This document shows positions 30,918 through 43,375 of a stretch of 64,000 bases of DNA, one piece after another. Positions within the stretch are counted from its first letter, which is position 1. Each line of letters starts with the position of its first letter. Source of the DNA: Neostapfia colusana (lineage: Eukaryota; Streptophyta; Magnoliopsida; Poales; Poaceae); NCBI GenBank assembly GCA_030760725.1, contig JASWHV010000010.1, positions 32,183,760 to 32,247,759 of the forward strand, in the 5' to 3' direction. A model generated the notes under the pieces. That model was given only the letters and a program-made list of their open reading frames with translations. It ran no database searches and was not told the origin of the DNA. The translations under genes were made by a program, and so were the position numbers.

Positions 30918-31862
30918 ATGGCAGCAGATAAACGGTTGGAGAACGGGTGGGTAGTTTCCCACTACTCTGACCGTAGCGGCTACCCGGAAGCATTGTGGCA
31001 AATGCTCCAATATTTCGGGTACAACCAGATGCCGCAATACTTCGCCAAGGAAGAAGGCAAAGAGGGGAACAAGACGTGGACGATCCATGTCGAGGTTCCC
31101 GCAGGACCTACGCCACCCGGTTGGGTGCCATTCACCGTCACGGTGAGAGGGAGACAACCGGAAGGGATGTGGCAAGTGGCAGCCCGTGACACTATGTCAC
31201 GTTTCTGCTAACTACATGTGCAGGCTATGGAGGGAACTCCATACGCACTCATTCCGGTGGAGGGACGAGCTCAGCATGTGTGGGAAGAGAGGTACCTGGA
31301 GGCAACAGACCCGAGTTGCCCAAGGTACAACCCCGCGGAGGCAAATCTCAGCCTCCAAATGAGGGCGGGAAACGCTGTGATGGACAGCCAAGCTGTTCAT
31401 ACGGAGCATCTCGCCACCAAGCTCAAGGAGAGCACAAGCCATGGAGATCAACTCGAGAATGCTCACAGCGCACTCCGCAATGTGCTCCTTCCGACGATCA
31501 AGCGACTGAATGAACAACACAATCAGTTGCGTCGTCTGAAGAAGGCAAAGAAGAAGAGCCGTGTTGACATCGCGGCGTTGAAAGAGCTGGTGCAGACCCT
31601 AACCCAGCAGAATGAGGACCTTGCTCAAGAGCGGGACGACGCTATTGAGGAAGGACAAGGCTGGGAAGAGGACTACAACCAGGCTATGGACGAGGTGCAT
31701 GCATTGCAGGACCTCGTGCCCCCGGTATTGGGCGTACCGGTAGTCTTGGGTCTTCCAGCCATGGGAGAACCTGGAATGGGAGAAGAGGTGGTAGACCCCG
31801 AGCCACCAGCAGAGGTACTGGAGGAGGACGACCCACAGGAGGTCGAGTTCTACTCCGAGTAG
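30918..31862 (+). pseudogene. First B1 ORF0, broken by one stop
   Basis: Same 314-codon layout as the B2 ORF0, but a CAA to TAA change at 31209-31211 stops translation after MSRFC. The rest of the frame stays open to 31862 and retains the coiled coil and acidic tail. This stop is private: the second B1 copy has CAA here. Confidence 0.9.
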
Positions 31863-32134
31863 GGGGTTACGGTTGCCAAGTAGGGCAGCTAGGGTAGCGT
31901 AACCCAACTTTTGTAATCGGTGACATGTCGTGTAAACAGTAGCGTATGTATAGGTAGTGACGACATGAGCACGACTTCTCGGAGATCCGAGAATAATGTA
32001 TCTTGTATAAAGTTTATGCTTTATCAATATATGTGAATGTTGTGCAAATTAATCATGTGTCACTTCAATACCTACTGTTCCGTATGGAATTTTAAGTAAG
32101 ACATGTGCTAATTGCTGCTGTTTTGAATTTCAGA

Positions 32135-35100
32135 ATGACGCGTACTCGTGCCAACCCTGACGTTGGGGGTACCAGTCAAGGGGGAGAGACCTCCCAACCA
32201 CCTCCCGAGGACTCCTCGGGACAGCAGCAGCAACAGCAACAGCAAACACCGCCACCGCCACTACCAACGGTTACATTGGCCGACATTGTCGCGGCAATGG
32301 CGGACTCGCATCAGCAGCACACAGAGTTGCTGCAGACTCTCATCGCCAATACGTCTCGCCCAGAGAGACGTCAAGATCGTGAGGAGCGCCAACAGAGCTC
32401 CTACTCTGACTTCCTGGCGACTCATCCCCCTGTATTCTCGAGGGCGGATGAACCACTTGACGCGGACAACTGGCTCCGCGCCATAGAAATGAAGTTCGGG
32501 CTGCTCCAAATTAGCGAGCAGCGCAAGACTCAGTTCGCGGTACAGCAGCTCCAAGGATCCGCGAGCGCGTGGTGGGCCAACTTTTGTGCTTCACAACCCA
32601 CCGACCGAGTGATGACCTGGGCGGAGTTCCGGACGGCCTTCAGGGCCTATCATATACCGCCCGGTTTGATGAAGAGGAAGACGCAGGAGTTCCTACACCT
32701 GCAACAAGGGAGCCAGAACGCGCTGGAATACTCCAGGGCGTTCAACGATCTCGCGCTCTACGCGTCGTATCACGCAGATACGGACCAGAAGCGGCGGGAC
32801 CATTTCTACCAGGGGCTTAACCCGCTCCTGAAGGACAAGCTGGCGATGTTCAATCGCGGCAGCCTCAACGACATCATTGATGCTGCGATTGTTCAGGAGG
32901 ACTCCGGCAAGGAGTTGGCGGCGGCAGAGCGAAAGCGAAGCGCGCCGCAGAGTAGCGGAGAAGGAGGCGGTCCTTCTCAGAAGTTTCGGATGGTGAATCG
33001 CCCACCATCAGGTCCACGCTGGCAGCCACCACAGCGGTCGATGCCGTTCCGCAGTCGGCCGTACTCTTCACCGGCATTCCGGCCGGCACTGCCAGCACCA
33101 CCGCAACCACAACAACAGCAACGGGCGATGCCACGTGCGTTTGCACCTCAGCAACGCATGCCGGGCTTTCGTCCACCAAGTACTCCACTAGCAGCGGCCA
33201 CATGTTACAAGTGTGGTCGTCCAGGACACTTCGCGAGCAGTTGCCCGGAGAGGCAAGGCGGCGGAGTGGCACCACAGTTTCCGGGGAGGAATCAACCCCG
33301 GAACCCTACTAATGCGCGGCGGGCAAACCCTAGGCCCGGCACTGTCCACCAGCTTGCCATTGAGGACGTGCCGGAGGGCGAGCCAATCCTTGCGGGTATG
33401 TTCCAACTCCACCAGCATCCCGCTATAGTACTGTTTGATTCAGGCGCCACGCATAATTTTATTAGCCAAGCTTTCGTTGCTAAACACAGTTTGCCAATAC
33501 TACCCACCGATGGTCCATATTTAATTTGTTCACCGGGTGGGAAGATTTCAGAAGCGTAATGGTCTCCAAAGCACCATTATGCTTAGCGGGTAGAGTGTAC
33601 CCCACGTCTCTCATTATCTTAGAGGGACAGAAGGTCGATGTCATCCTAGGGATGTCGTGGTTAACCCGCCACGGCGCTGTTTTAGACACCGTCCTTCGAG
33701 TCGTGCACTTAAACGCAGAAGTGCACGGTTCTCACTCATTATTTCTGGACAGTCCAGAAGTAAAACTTCCAAGTGTCTATCAAGCCACAACCATCAGATT
33801 GGAAGACATTCCAGTGGTCCGAGAGTTCCCTGATGTATTCCCGGACGATTTGCCGGGGATGCCACCTGATAGAGAGGTGGAGTTCAAGATTGAACTTACA
33901 CCAGGAACCATGCCAATATCCCGAAGGCCGTACAAGATGGCGCCCAAGGAGTTGGCTGAACTGAAGACTCAGCTCACGGACCTTCTGCAGAAGGGTTTTA
34001 TTAGGCCGAGCTCCTCGCCATGGGGCTGTTCGGCATTATTTGTCAAGAAGAAGGATGAGACGCTGCGGTTTTGCGTGGACTACCGTCCATTAAATGCCGT
34101 AACCATCAAGAACAAGTACCCGTTGCCACGGATCGACATGTCGTTTGATCAGTTGGTCGAAGCAAAGATCTTTTCCAAGATGGATTTAAGGTCCGGGTAC
34201 CATCAGATTAAGATAAGGGCGGAGGACATTCCAAAGACAGCTTTCTCGACAAGGTACGGACTTTATGAGTACCTGGTCATGTCCTTCGTCCTCACCAATG
34301 CTCCAGCTCACTTCATGTATTTAATGAACTCGGTGTTCATGCCGGAGCTGGACAAGTTTGTCGTGGTCTTCATCGACGACATCCTGGTATATTCCAAGTC
34401 GGAGGAAGATCACAAGAAACATCTGCGTATAGTCTTGCAACGGTTGCGGGATCACAAGTTATACGCAAAATTCAGCAAATGCGAGTTTTGGATATCGCAA
34501 GTGCCTTTCCTCGGGCATATCATCTCAGCGGAGGGTATCGCTGTGGACCCGAGCAAGATCACGCAAGTGCTGAATTGGAAATCCCTGCGAACTGTTCATG
34601 AGGTACGGAGTTTCCTCGGACTCGCGGGATATTATCGGAGGTTCATTCCGAACTTCTCGAAGATTGCCAAGCCAATGACAGAGCTGCTGAAGAAGGCTAC
34701 CAAATATGTTTGGAGTCCAGCATGTGAAGCAGCATTCAAGGCCTTAGTCAAGCACCTGACATCAGCACCGGTTTTGGCGCAGCCAGACACAACAAAACCG
34801 TTCGATGTGTACTGCGATGCATCCGGCATTGGGCTCGGATGTGTGCTGATGCAAGACCGAAGAGTGGTTGCGTATGGATCACGGCAGCTTAGGAACCATG
34901 AGCAGAATTATCCAACTCACGATTTGGAGCTCGCTGCCGTGGTACTTGCACTGAAGATGTGGAGGCACTACCTACTCGGTAACCTCGTACATTTATATAC
35001 CGACCACAAAAGCCTCAAATACATATTCACTCAGAAGGAGCTGAACATGAGGCAACGAAGATGGTTAGAACTGATAAAGGATTACGAGATAGAGATCCAT

Positions 35101-36690
35101 TATCATCCGGGCAAGGCAAACGTTGTGGCAGATGCGCTGAGCCGCAAGTCACACGTCAATAATCTGACCATCACACCGTTGGAAGAGAGCGAACCACCAC
35201 TACATGTGATTCCACACGGAGCTCTCTACAACCTAGCTTTGATCCCCACCATCCGTGAAGAGATAGCGGCAGCCCAGAAGAATGACAAGGGCATGTCACA
35301 TTTGCGGAGACGTGTAGACAGTGGGGAGTTGAAATGTTTCCGGAAGGACAGAGACGGCGTCCTATGGTTCAAGGACCGGATCGTCGTACCCTGAAATCCG
35401 GAGTTACGGAAGAAAATATTTGATGAGGCTCACTTATCAAAATTTTCTATTCACCCCGGCAGCAACAAGATGTACCAAGAACTCAGAAGCAAGTTTTGGT
35501 GGACACGGATGAAGCGAGAGACTGCAAAATACGTGTCCGAGTGTGATACATGTCGAAGGGTGGAGGCAGACCACATGCGGAAACCGGGACTGCTGCAACC
35601 ACTGGGCATTCCTGCCTGGAAGTGGGAGGACGTGAGCATGGATTTCGTCGTCGGTTTACCCACCACCTTACAGAAACATGATTCGGTGTGGGTGATCATC
35701 GATCGGCTCACCAAAGTTGCCCATTTCATCCCGGTCAACACCAACTACAACGCCAAGAAGTACGCTGAACTGTACATCTCACGGATCCTATGCTTGTACG
35801 GCGTACCCCGTACTATCATTTCGGATCGGGGCACTTTATTTGTGTCCCGTTTTTGGGAGCATCTGCACGCTGCCTTGGGGACGAAGCTGATCCGTAGTTC
35901 AGCCTACCACCCACAGACGGATGAACAAACCGAGCGGGTAAATCAAATCCTAGAAGACATGCTACGAGCTTGCGCTATCGACCACGGCAAGAATTGGGAT
36001 GATCACTTGCCGTTAGCCGAGTTCTCGTACAACAATGGGTACCAAGCCAGCATCAAGATGGCGCCCTACGAGGCGCTATACGGGAGAAAATGCCGCACAC
36101 CATTGAACTGGTGTGAGTCTGGTGAAAGGGTTACCTTCGGGAGTGACCTTGTCAACAACGCAGAAGAAAGGGTTCGACTAATTTAAGCGAACCTAAAAGC
36201 CGCTCAATCCCGTCAGAAACAGTATGCGGACCGGAGAAGGCGCCCATTACAATTCGAAGTTGGAGATCACGTATATCTACAGGTGTCCCCAATGAAGGGC
36301 GTAAACAGATTTGGGGTGAGAGGAAAGTTGGCACCCCGATTCATCGGTCCATTCCAGATTACCGAAAGATGTGGATCGGTGACATACCGGCTGAAATTAC
36401 CAGAAGCACTTTCCGGTGTGCACGACGTCTTTCACATTTCCCAGCTGAGGAAGTGTCTCAAGCTATCAACTACCGTTCAGCTGGAAGACATTGAAGAACT
36501 GCAACCGGATCTCACCTATCGGGAGGAACCGGTGCAGATTATTGATGAAAAGGCCTGAACCACACGCAACCGTACGTTGTGGTTCTACAAGGTTCTATGG
36601 AGTAATCACTCCATGGACGAAGCGACATGGGAGAGCGAAGAATTCCTTCGCACTAACTACCCCGACTTTTTCACGTCGCATATCCGGTAA
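32135..36690 (+). pseudogene. gag-pol: First B1 gag-pol, broken
   Basis: Same domain order as the B2 gene, with the ATG after GAATTTCAG. Lesions: a 1-bp deletion near 33551 (GATTTCAGAAGCG against GATTTCAGCAAGCG in B2) that separates Gag-protease from RT; CGA to TGA at 35392; CAA to TAA at 36184; CGA to TGA at 36556. The RT motif MSFGLTNAP reads MSFVLTNAP, and the integrase has DEQTERV for DGQTERV. FIDD and the integrase aspartates are otherwise visible. The frameshift, the 36184 stop and the Gly-to-Val change are shared with the second B1 copy and so predate the tandem duplication; the other two stops are private. Confidence 0.95.
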
Positions 36691-36724
36691 TTTTCCACCG
36701 TCCTCTCTCTCATTTTCACCTTAT

Positions 36725-36758
36725 AATCTCGGGACGAGATTCTTTTAAGGGGGAGGAA
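36725..36758 (+). promoter_or_regulatory. Polypurine tract and hairpin before middle LTR
   Basis: AATCTCG-GGA-CGAGATT (36725-36741), then TTTTAAGGGGGAGGAA up to the LTR2 start at 36759. The G run is one shorter than in B2. Confidence 0.85.
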
Positions 36759-39700
36759 TGTGAGGGCCTCCGTTTTTGACACCCATTTGCAGTGTTCATC
36801 ACCACACCACACACCTCAGTTGAGGAAGAATGATGAACACAAATGAAGAGCAAGTAACAATTATCAACATGCTCATTAGAGAACAAACTTACACATTGCA
36901 AAAGTGGTATTTCCCACATGTGATATAGATGGGCTGGACATATGAAAACTCCTACACTTTGCTAAGGATGTCCATGCCAAGTTTCACCCAAATTCAAAAC
37001 CTTTTTGAGGTCATTTTGGGTATAGATAGGAAGAGGGCAGTTTGAAACCATATTCAAATTCAAACTGTTCTTATACCATGAATTTAAAAGTGGAAGGCAT
37101 ATTCTTACTCAGCACATTTTTGTGAGCTCACACACCAATTTTCACTCCATTTGGAGTTGATCTTGACATGAGCTAAGGGGGAGAAATTCAAACTTTATTT
37201 GAATTTCAAACTGAACTTGTGCTGAAATTCATTCAAACCAAACCTCATTTGAACTTTGATCAATTCAAATGGCTCATGGGTGAATAATTTGAATTGCCAA
37301 GGGTAGTATGGGGTTCACTGTTTACAACAGTGATTAGGAGTAAATTTCAGAGGTTAAAATGGGGGGTGGGACCCACATGTCAGCCTCTACTTCAACACAA
37401 ACCGACTGAAACGCAGCTCCATCGGTTCCCGGGTGCAGTGTGCTCGCGCCACCGAGGGGGCAGCCGGCGCCAGCTCCTGCTGCGCGCCCCAAGCCGGGGA
37501 CCAGTCGCCGGGCTACTTATCCCCTCCCCGGCGTGCTTCAGTCGCCCATTCCCCGAGCTGCCGACGTGCACGACCTGTTCTTCCACTGCCATCGCCGCCG
37601 CTCGAGCTCACGCTTGATCAAGCCGATCACTCGCGAGCACAGCCTCCTCCACAGCAAAACGGCACCAAGAGGTCGTGAGCAACCTCCTAGACCCCGTGTT
37701 GTCCAGTGAGCAAACGACCTCGAGCTGTACGAGCCATTTCTCCGGCGAGCCGAACATCGCCGCCGATCGGGCTCCCGTGGACAGCACGGCACAGCCGTTG
37801 TCACGTCCTCTTATCTACACAAGAAAGGTGCGTGATTGTATGTAGATGGAGTAACCGAAAGCCATTTGGTGCTTGATCAACCCTCGGCCGAGAATTTCCA
37901 AATTTACTCTTGATCAGTTCATAAGGACCGAGCTCACCTTCGGGTGAAATTCGTGCTCTATGCACGAGGGTTGGACGAGCTCGTTACCTAGTAGCTTCTA
38001 CGCACGATAGCGCCCACGCTCGAACTGGAATTAGAGAAAACCATCGAGAATCGGCCATGATATGGCTGTTTTCCCCGCCGCCATGGCTGAACACCTCGGC
38101 TCACCGTCGAGAGCCTAGTTACCGGCATTTCTAGCTTCCACCCAGCCCTGGTTCGTGTTTCCCTTGCTCTACTGATGCTCTCCAACCGATTTCCGGTCGA
38201 TTTCGTGCACGGGAGAGCGGGACCAACCTCACCGGAACCCTAGCAGGTGCTGTCATCGGTGCGCACGGGTTTCTGGTCATCGGCGGCCGGCGACCCCACC
38301 ATCGAGTCCAGGGGGTCAGTAAAGGGGCAGGCGGCAAGTTTCGGGCCGGGGGGTGGCCGGGAACTCAGTTCCGGTGAGGGTCGCCGGAGATCGCCGCCGC
38401 CGCGCAGTTGGCGCGAGGAGGGAGACAACGCACTGTGTGCGGGGCCCACAAGCCAGAGTTTAAACTTTTTCCCGAATTTCAGTTTCAGTTCAAACTTCAA
38501 ATCCTTATAACTTGGGCTAGAAAGCTCCAAATTGAGTGAACCAAATTTTTCTGGATTCAGCTCTCCGAGTACTTTCCAGCAAATCAAGTTTCACTTCATG
38601 AAAACCCTTAATTTTCCAGAATTAATTCCTTAAAGTTTAAACTGATAGGAATTTTTAACTGGAGAATCCTTTGAAGGAAAATCCTGAAATTTTGCTGAGA
38701 TGTTCACCAAAATATCCTTGAACTACCATAAAAATTTCAGATCCATTTGAGCTCATTTAATACACCTAATGGTGTGATTAGTGAAACTGTTCCAGAGAAA
38801 ATAGAAAATGTTCAGAAACATTTTCAGAATTTTCTCTGAAATTGTTTAGCTCATATCTTTAGTTAGAGACTTCCAAATTAAGTGAGACCAACTCCATTAG
38901 AACCCTCTGAAAATCTAGTTTTCAGAAAGTCATAGTTTGTCTCATGAAAATTCCTAGAACACCCTAAGAGTTCCAATTAAGGTCAAGGACATAATTATTT
39001 GTGGAGGGCTCAAATGAGCTTTGCTGCAACTAAAACTTGACCAGGTCTCTGTTTAGGTTGTAACCAAGCCACAGTAAATGTTTCACAGTTATTAGGTCTA
39101 TCTAGCAAAGGTTATAGACTTCACAACTTCAAACTTAATACAAATGCATTAAATTAATACATGTATTGTTTCTATCATGTAGTCGCTAAGGTCGAGGAGG
39201 AACCCGAAGTCCTAGACTTCGTTACTCCGGAGGAACAGCTAGCCTACGACCAAGAGCAGCAAGGCAAGCTCCGGTTTGCATTAACCATTTTACAAATTTT
39301 TTTTGTTTTGAGCACATACTTGTTTCCTTTATTCTGTGCATTAGAGTCTTGTTTGGAAACCCCACTGCATAGCCAAGAAAACCATGGGTTGGGGTTTAGG
39401 ATTGCAAACTCCGTTAGCTACTGCACTGCTAGGATAGAGTAGGATTCGGTACAAGTCGAGTAGTTGGAACTACTCGCGAGAATAGGCTAGAGGCACATTG
39501 CTCGGGTAGAGATAGCACATGATACACATGGCAAGAAAATGAGACCGAGCGGAGAGTAAGGGCAGCAGGACTTTGGGGCCTGTGTGCTGTAGCTCCGCTT
39601 GTGTCGATTGAGGACCGAGCCGTGTGCGGGCCTGTTGAACAAGCTAGAACAGTACCGAAGACCTACCGGCTATATGGGAACCGGGAAACTGATGTAACTC

Positions 39701-40661
39701 GGGTAGCTGGGTATTGAGGCATTGCCCGTCGTTCAGAGGGTAGGTTGAGAGCTCGAGGTGTAAATCGGCTGGCGGCACGGAGATGCGCGTGCAGAGACCT
39801 CTTGCTCGGGACGATGGGACCGGTTCAATATTTGGCTAACGGGTGAAAGGTAGTCGCGTACGGCGTCCATGATGGTTGTTGTAGGCAACATCGAGTACGG
39901 GTTGTTCAGGTAACCCTGCAGGTGTAAATCGATTATAATCGCCGTCCCTCGCGGTCAGTGAGTACCACTTGTTCACTGTACTGTGACGTAGAAAGAACAG
40001 GCTAGTTACATGTTAAAATGTTGCTGATTGAAAGCTGGACATTGATTGTTAATGATATGCTGTAGCTTAGAGCTAATTAAAGTTCTTTTCAACTTTGGGC
40101 AAAGTACATGAGAGAAATGTGTTTCTTGTTTGATTGCGGCTCTCTCATGGGCCTTAGCGTAAGGTTCTCCACAACCTGCTGCTAAAACTTGAAAGTAAGG
40201 TTCTACTAATTAGGCGAGTCCTTGCAATTGATTTTTACCTCATGCAACCCATTACCCTCATGTAGAAGTTCCATGTTTAGGTGAGACGGGTCAGACTTGC
40301 TGAGCCTTCGTGCTCACTGCTTGTGTTTGAAGCTTTTGCAGGGTTCTATGAGGAAGGGACTCCCGAAGAGGAGACGGAACCCCAGGAGGGGAACCCCGTC
40401 GAGTGGGAGTCGTGCACGCCGCAGAGTTAGTGTGCGTGTGTGCTAGCAAGGACACGTTCGAGGGCTGAACGTGCACTTGATGCTTAGTCTACGCCCGCGA
40501 GTGTAGACTGAACTTATTTTGATGTAAACATGTTCATAAACTTGTTTATGTAATAAAACTTCCGCTTCCGCTTTGCACCTTTGACGTGTGTTATACGGTG
40601 CTGTGCAACGCAGCACCCCTCAGCGTGATCCTGGCTCGACAGGACCAATGGGGTCATGTCA
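36759..40661 (+). repeat. B1 array middle LTR (LTR2), chimeric
   Basis: A 3903-bp LTR serving at once as 3' LTR of the first internal region and 5' LTR of the second. From its start to about 38970 it agrees with LTR3 against LTR1 at more than 25 sites (for example AAGGACCGAGC, GGGTGAAATTCG, GAGAGCCTAG). From about 39085 to its end it agrees with LTR1 against LTR3, including the 13-bp deletion at 39901, GTTCAGGTAACC and CACTGTACTGTG. No target duplication flanks it. Module exons are at 39183-39263 and 40342-40430. Confidence 0.95.
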
Positions 40662-42158
40662 GCGTGGTATCAGAGCTCGCTTGAGGTTCAACACAGTACA
40701 AAGGTCTTCTTTTCAAAAATCCAGTGAGGAACGAGTTAGTAGCCCGTATAAGGATGCTATTAGCATATAGAAAGTGGCATATTAACCTATTTGTTATGTC
40801 GGAAAATCGTGCATCTTGGGACGTTCATGTCTTGGGGGGTGCACGTAAGCGCTGTCCACCAGTGCGCACAAGCTGAAGGGTGGAGCCCCACGGGTGGCAG
40901 GTAACCCGACCCGCTTTGATATCCTCTACGACTCTTAATGTCGTTTGGGGTATTCGAGCAACGTCTGTCCCTGGCGTGCGTGGTGCAACATGGGAGACCC
41001 CGTCACGTGGTCTGAAACGTGAACACGTAACTCAAGGCGTGTTTGGCTTGAGAACATCCGGGCGAGTGATGACGGCCGGGTGTACAAACTGTATGGATTC
41101 CAGGCTTGGTGTGCAGCCGAGTCTGATGATTGTTTGAGTTTCTGCAGGAAGCCTGACCACGAAACGGTAGACGTGTAGCATCCGTGTGCGAGTGACATTT
41201 AGTGCCACTGAACTAACGAAGCCGGCTAAGCCGGTATAGGTTTTTCCTTTGCGAGGACGTAGTACCAACATAATCTGGTGACGCATCGACGTCACACCCA
41301 ACTAAATGAACAACTTCATTTAAAAACTTGATGGTTTTGATCCAATGTAGTAAAACTTGATGTAACTCCTTCCCTTGAACAGGATATTCAAAGTTAACAA
41401 GTTTTCAACTTATAGGATGTTAAGGACAGAGCACTTTGTTTTCAGCTGAATCAAGGCTGAAGTTAATCAGAGGTTAGAGATTGAGTTCTTTCGAGGTTGG
41501 GGTCATATGATACATTTCTGGAAAGCTTTGGAAGAGCTTTACAACTCTTCTGTTGAGGTCCAGAGGTGTTTCATCACTTAACCAATCGAAAAATGCAGTA
41601 GAGTTGAAACTGTCCAGAAAACAGGACAGAGGAAAGACTCTCTGTAAACTCTCTGTAAATTAAGCATAACTCCCTGCATAAAATCCAAAAATAGAAAATG
41701 AGGTAGTTCTGGAAAGCTTATGAGATGGGTTACAACTTTGTAACAGAAAGTTTTGTCAGATTGGGAACAGAATTAACTGGGATTCTTGGATCAATTCAGT
41801 ACCTAAAGCAGGGAGGTGCTGTCCAATTGTTCCCAGAAATTCTGTTAACTTTGACATCTCATAACTTTTGAACCAGGACAGATCTTAGGCCAAGCAAATA
41901 CTGGCTGGAAAGATATTGAAGTTAGCTTCAACTTTGATGTTGAGCTCCAGGACTTGTTTTGCTTTTAACCTGGCCTAAATCAGGTTGAAATGGAAACTGG
42001 TCAATGCTGTCATGGGAACAGCAGATCAGCAGTCAAATTTGTTTAAAAATTTGAACTATGTTTCCAAGTGTTATGAGTTCAAGGACATATCTTATGTTAT
42101 AACTCAATGGTTTACTGTTTAAATAAATATTTGACAGTTCTCAAATATATTTTTACAG
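40662..42158 (+). other. Second B1 internal region: primer site and leader
   Basis: Primer site at 40665-40678, then a leader almost identical to that of the first B1 unit. It ends TTTTTACAG at the ORF0 ATG. No supported gene. Confidence 0.8.
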
Positions 42159-43103
42159 ATGGCAGCAGATAAACGGTTGGAGAACGGGTGGGTAGTTTCC
42201 CACTGCTCTGACCGTAGCGGCTACCCGGAAGCATTGTGGCAAATGCTCCAATATTTTGGGTACAACCAGATGCCGCAATACTTCGCCAAGGAAGAAGGCA
42301 AAGAGGGGAACAAGACGTGGACGATCCATGTCGAGGTTCCCGCAGGACCTACGCCACCCGGTTGGGTGCCATTCACCGTCACGGTGAGAGGGAGACAACC
42401 GGAAGGGATGTGGCAAGTGGCAGCCCGTGACACTATGTCACGTTTCTGCCAACTACATGTGCAGGCTATGGAGGGAACTCCATACGCACTCATTCCTGTG
42501 GAGGGACGAGCTCAGCATGTGTGGGAATAGAGGTACCTGGAGGCAACAGACCCGAGTTGCCCAAGGTACAACCCCGCGGAGGCAAATCTCAGCCTCCAAA
42601 TGAGGGCGGGAAACGCTGTGATGGACAGCCAAGCTGTTCATACGGAGCATCTCGCCACCAAGCTCAAGGAGAGCACAAGCCATGGAGATCAATTCGAGAG
42701 TGCTCACAGCGCACTCCGCAATGTGCTCCTTCCGACGATCAAGCGACTGAATGAACAACACAATCAGTTGCGTCGTCTGAAGAAGGCAAAGAAGAAGAGC
42801 CGTGTTGACATCGCGGCATTGAAAGAGCTGGTGCAGACCCTAACCCAGCAGAATGAGGACCTTGCTCAAGAGCGGGACGATGCTATTGAGGAAGGACAAG
42901 GCTGGGAAGAGGACTACAACCAGGCTATGGACGAGGTGCATGCATTGCAGGACCTCGTGCCCCCGGTATTGGGCGTACCGGTAGTCTTGGGTCTTCCAGC
43001 CATGGGAGAACCTGGAATGGGAGAAGAGGTGGTAGACCCCGAGCCACCAGCAGAGGTACTGGAGGAGGACGACCCACAGGAGGTCGAGTTCTACTCCGAG
43101 TAG
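42159..43103 (+). pseudogene. Second B1 ORF0, broken by one stop
   Basis: A GAG to TAG change at 42528-42530 (after AQHVWE) ends the frame at codon 123; the remainder is open to 43103. This lesion is private to this copy, and the stop of the first copy is absent here. Confidence 0.9.
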
Positions 43104-43375
43104 GGGGTTACGGTTGCCAAGTAGGGCAGCTAGGGTAGCGTAACCCAACTTTTGTAATCGGTGACATGTCGTGTAAACAGTAGCGTATGTATAGGTAGTG
43201 ACGACATGAGCACGACTTCTCGGAGATCCGAGAATAATGTATCTTGTATAAAGTTTATGCTTTATCAATATATGTGAATGTTGTGCAAATTAATCATGTG
43301 TCACTTCAATACCTACTGTTCCATATGGAATTTTAAGTAAGACATGTGCTAATTGCTGCTGTTTTGAATTTCAGA

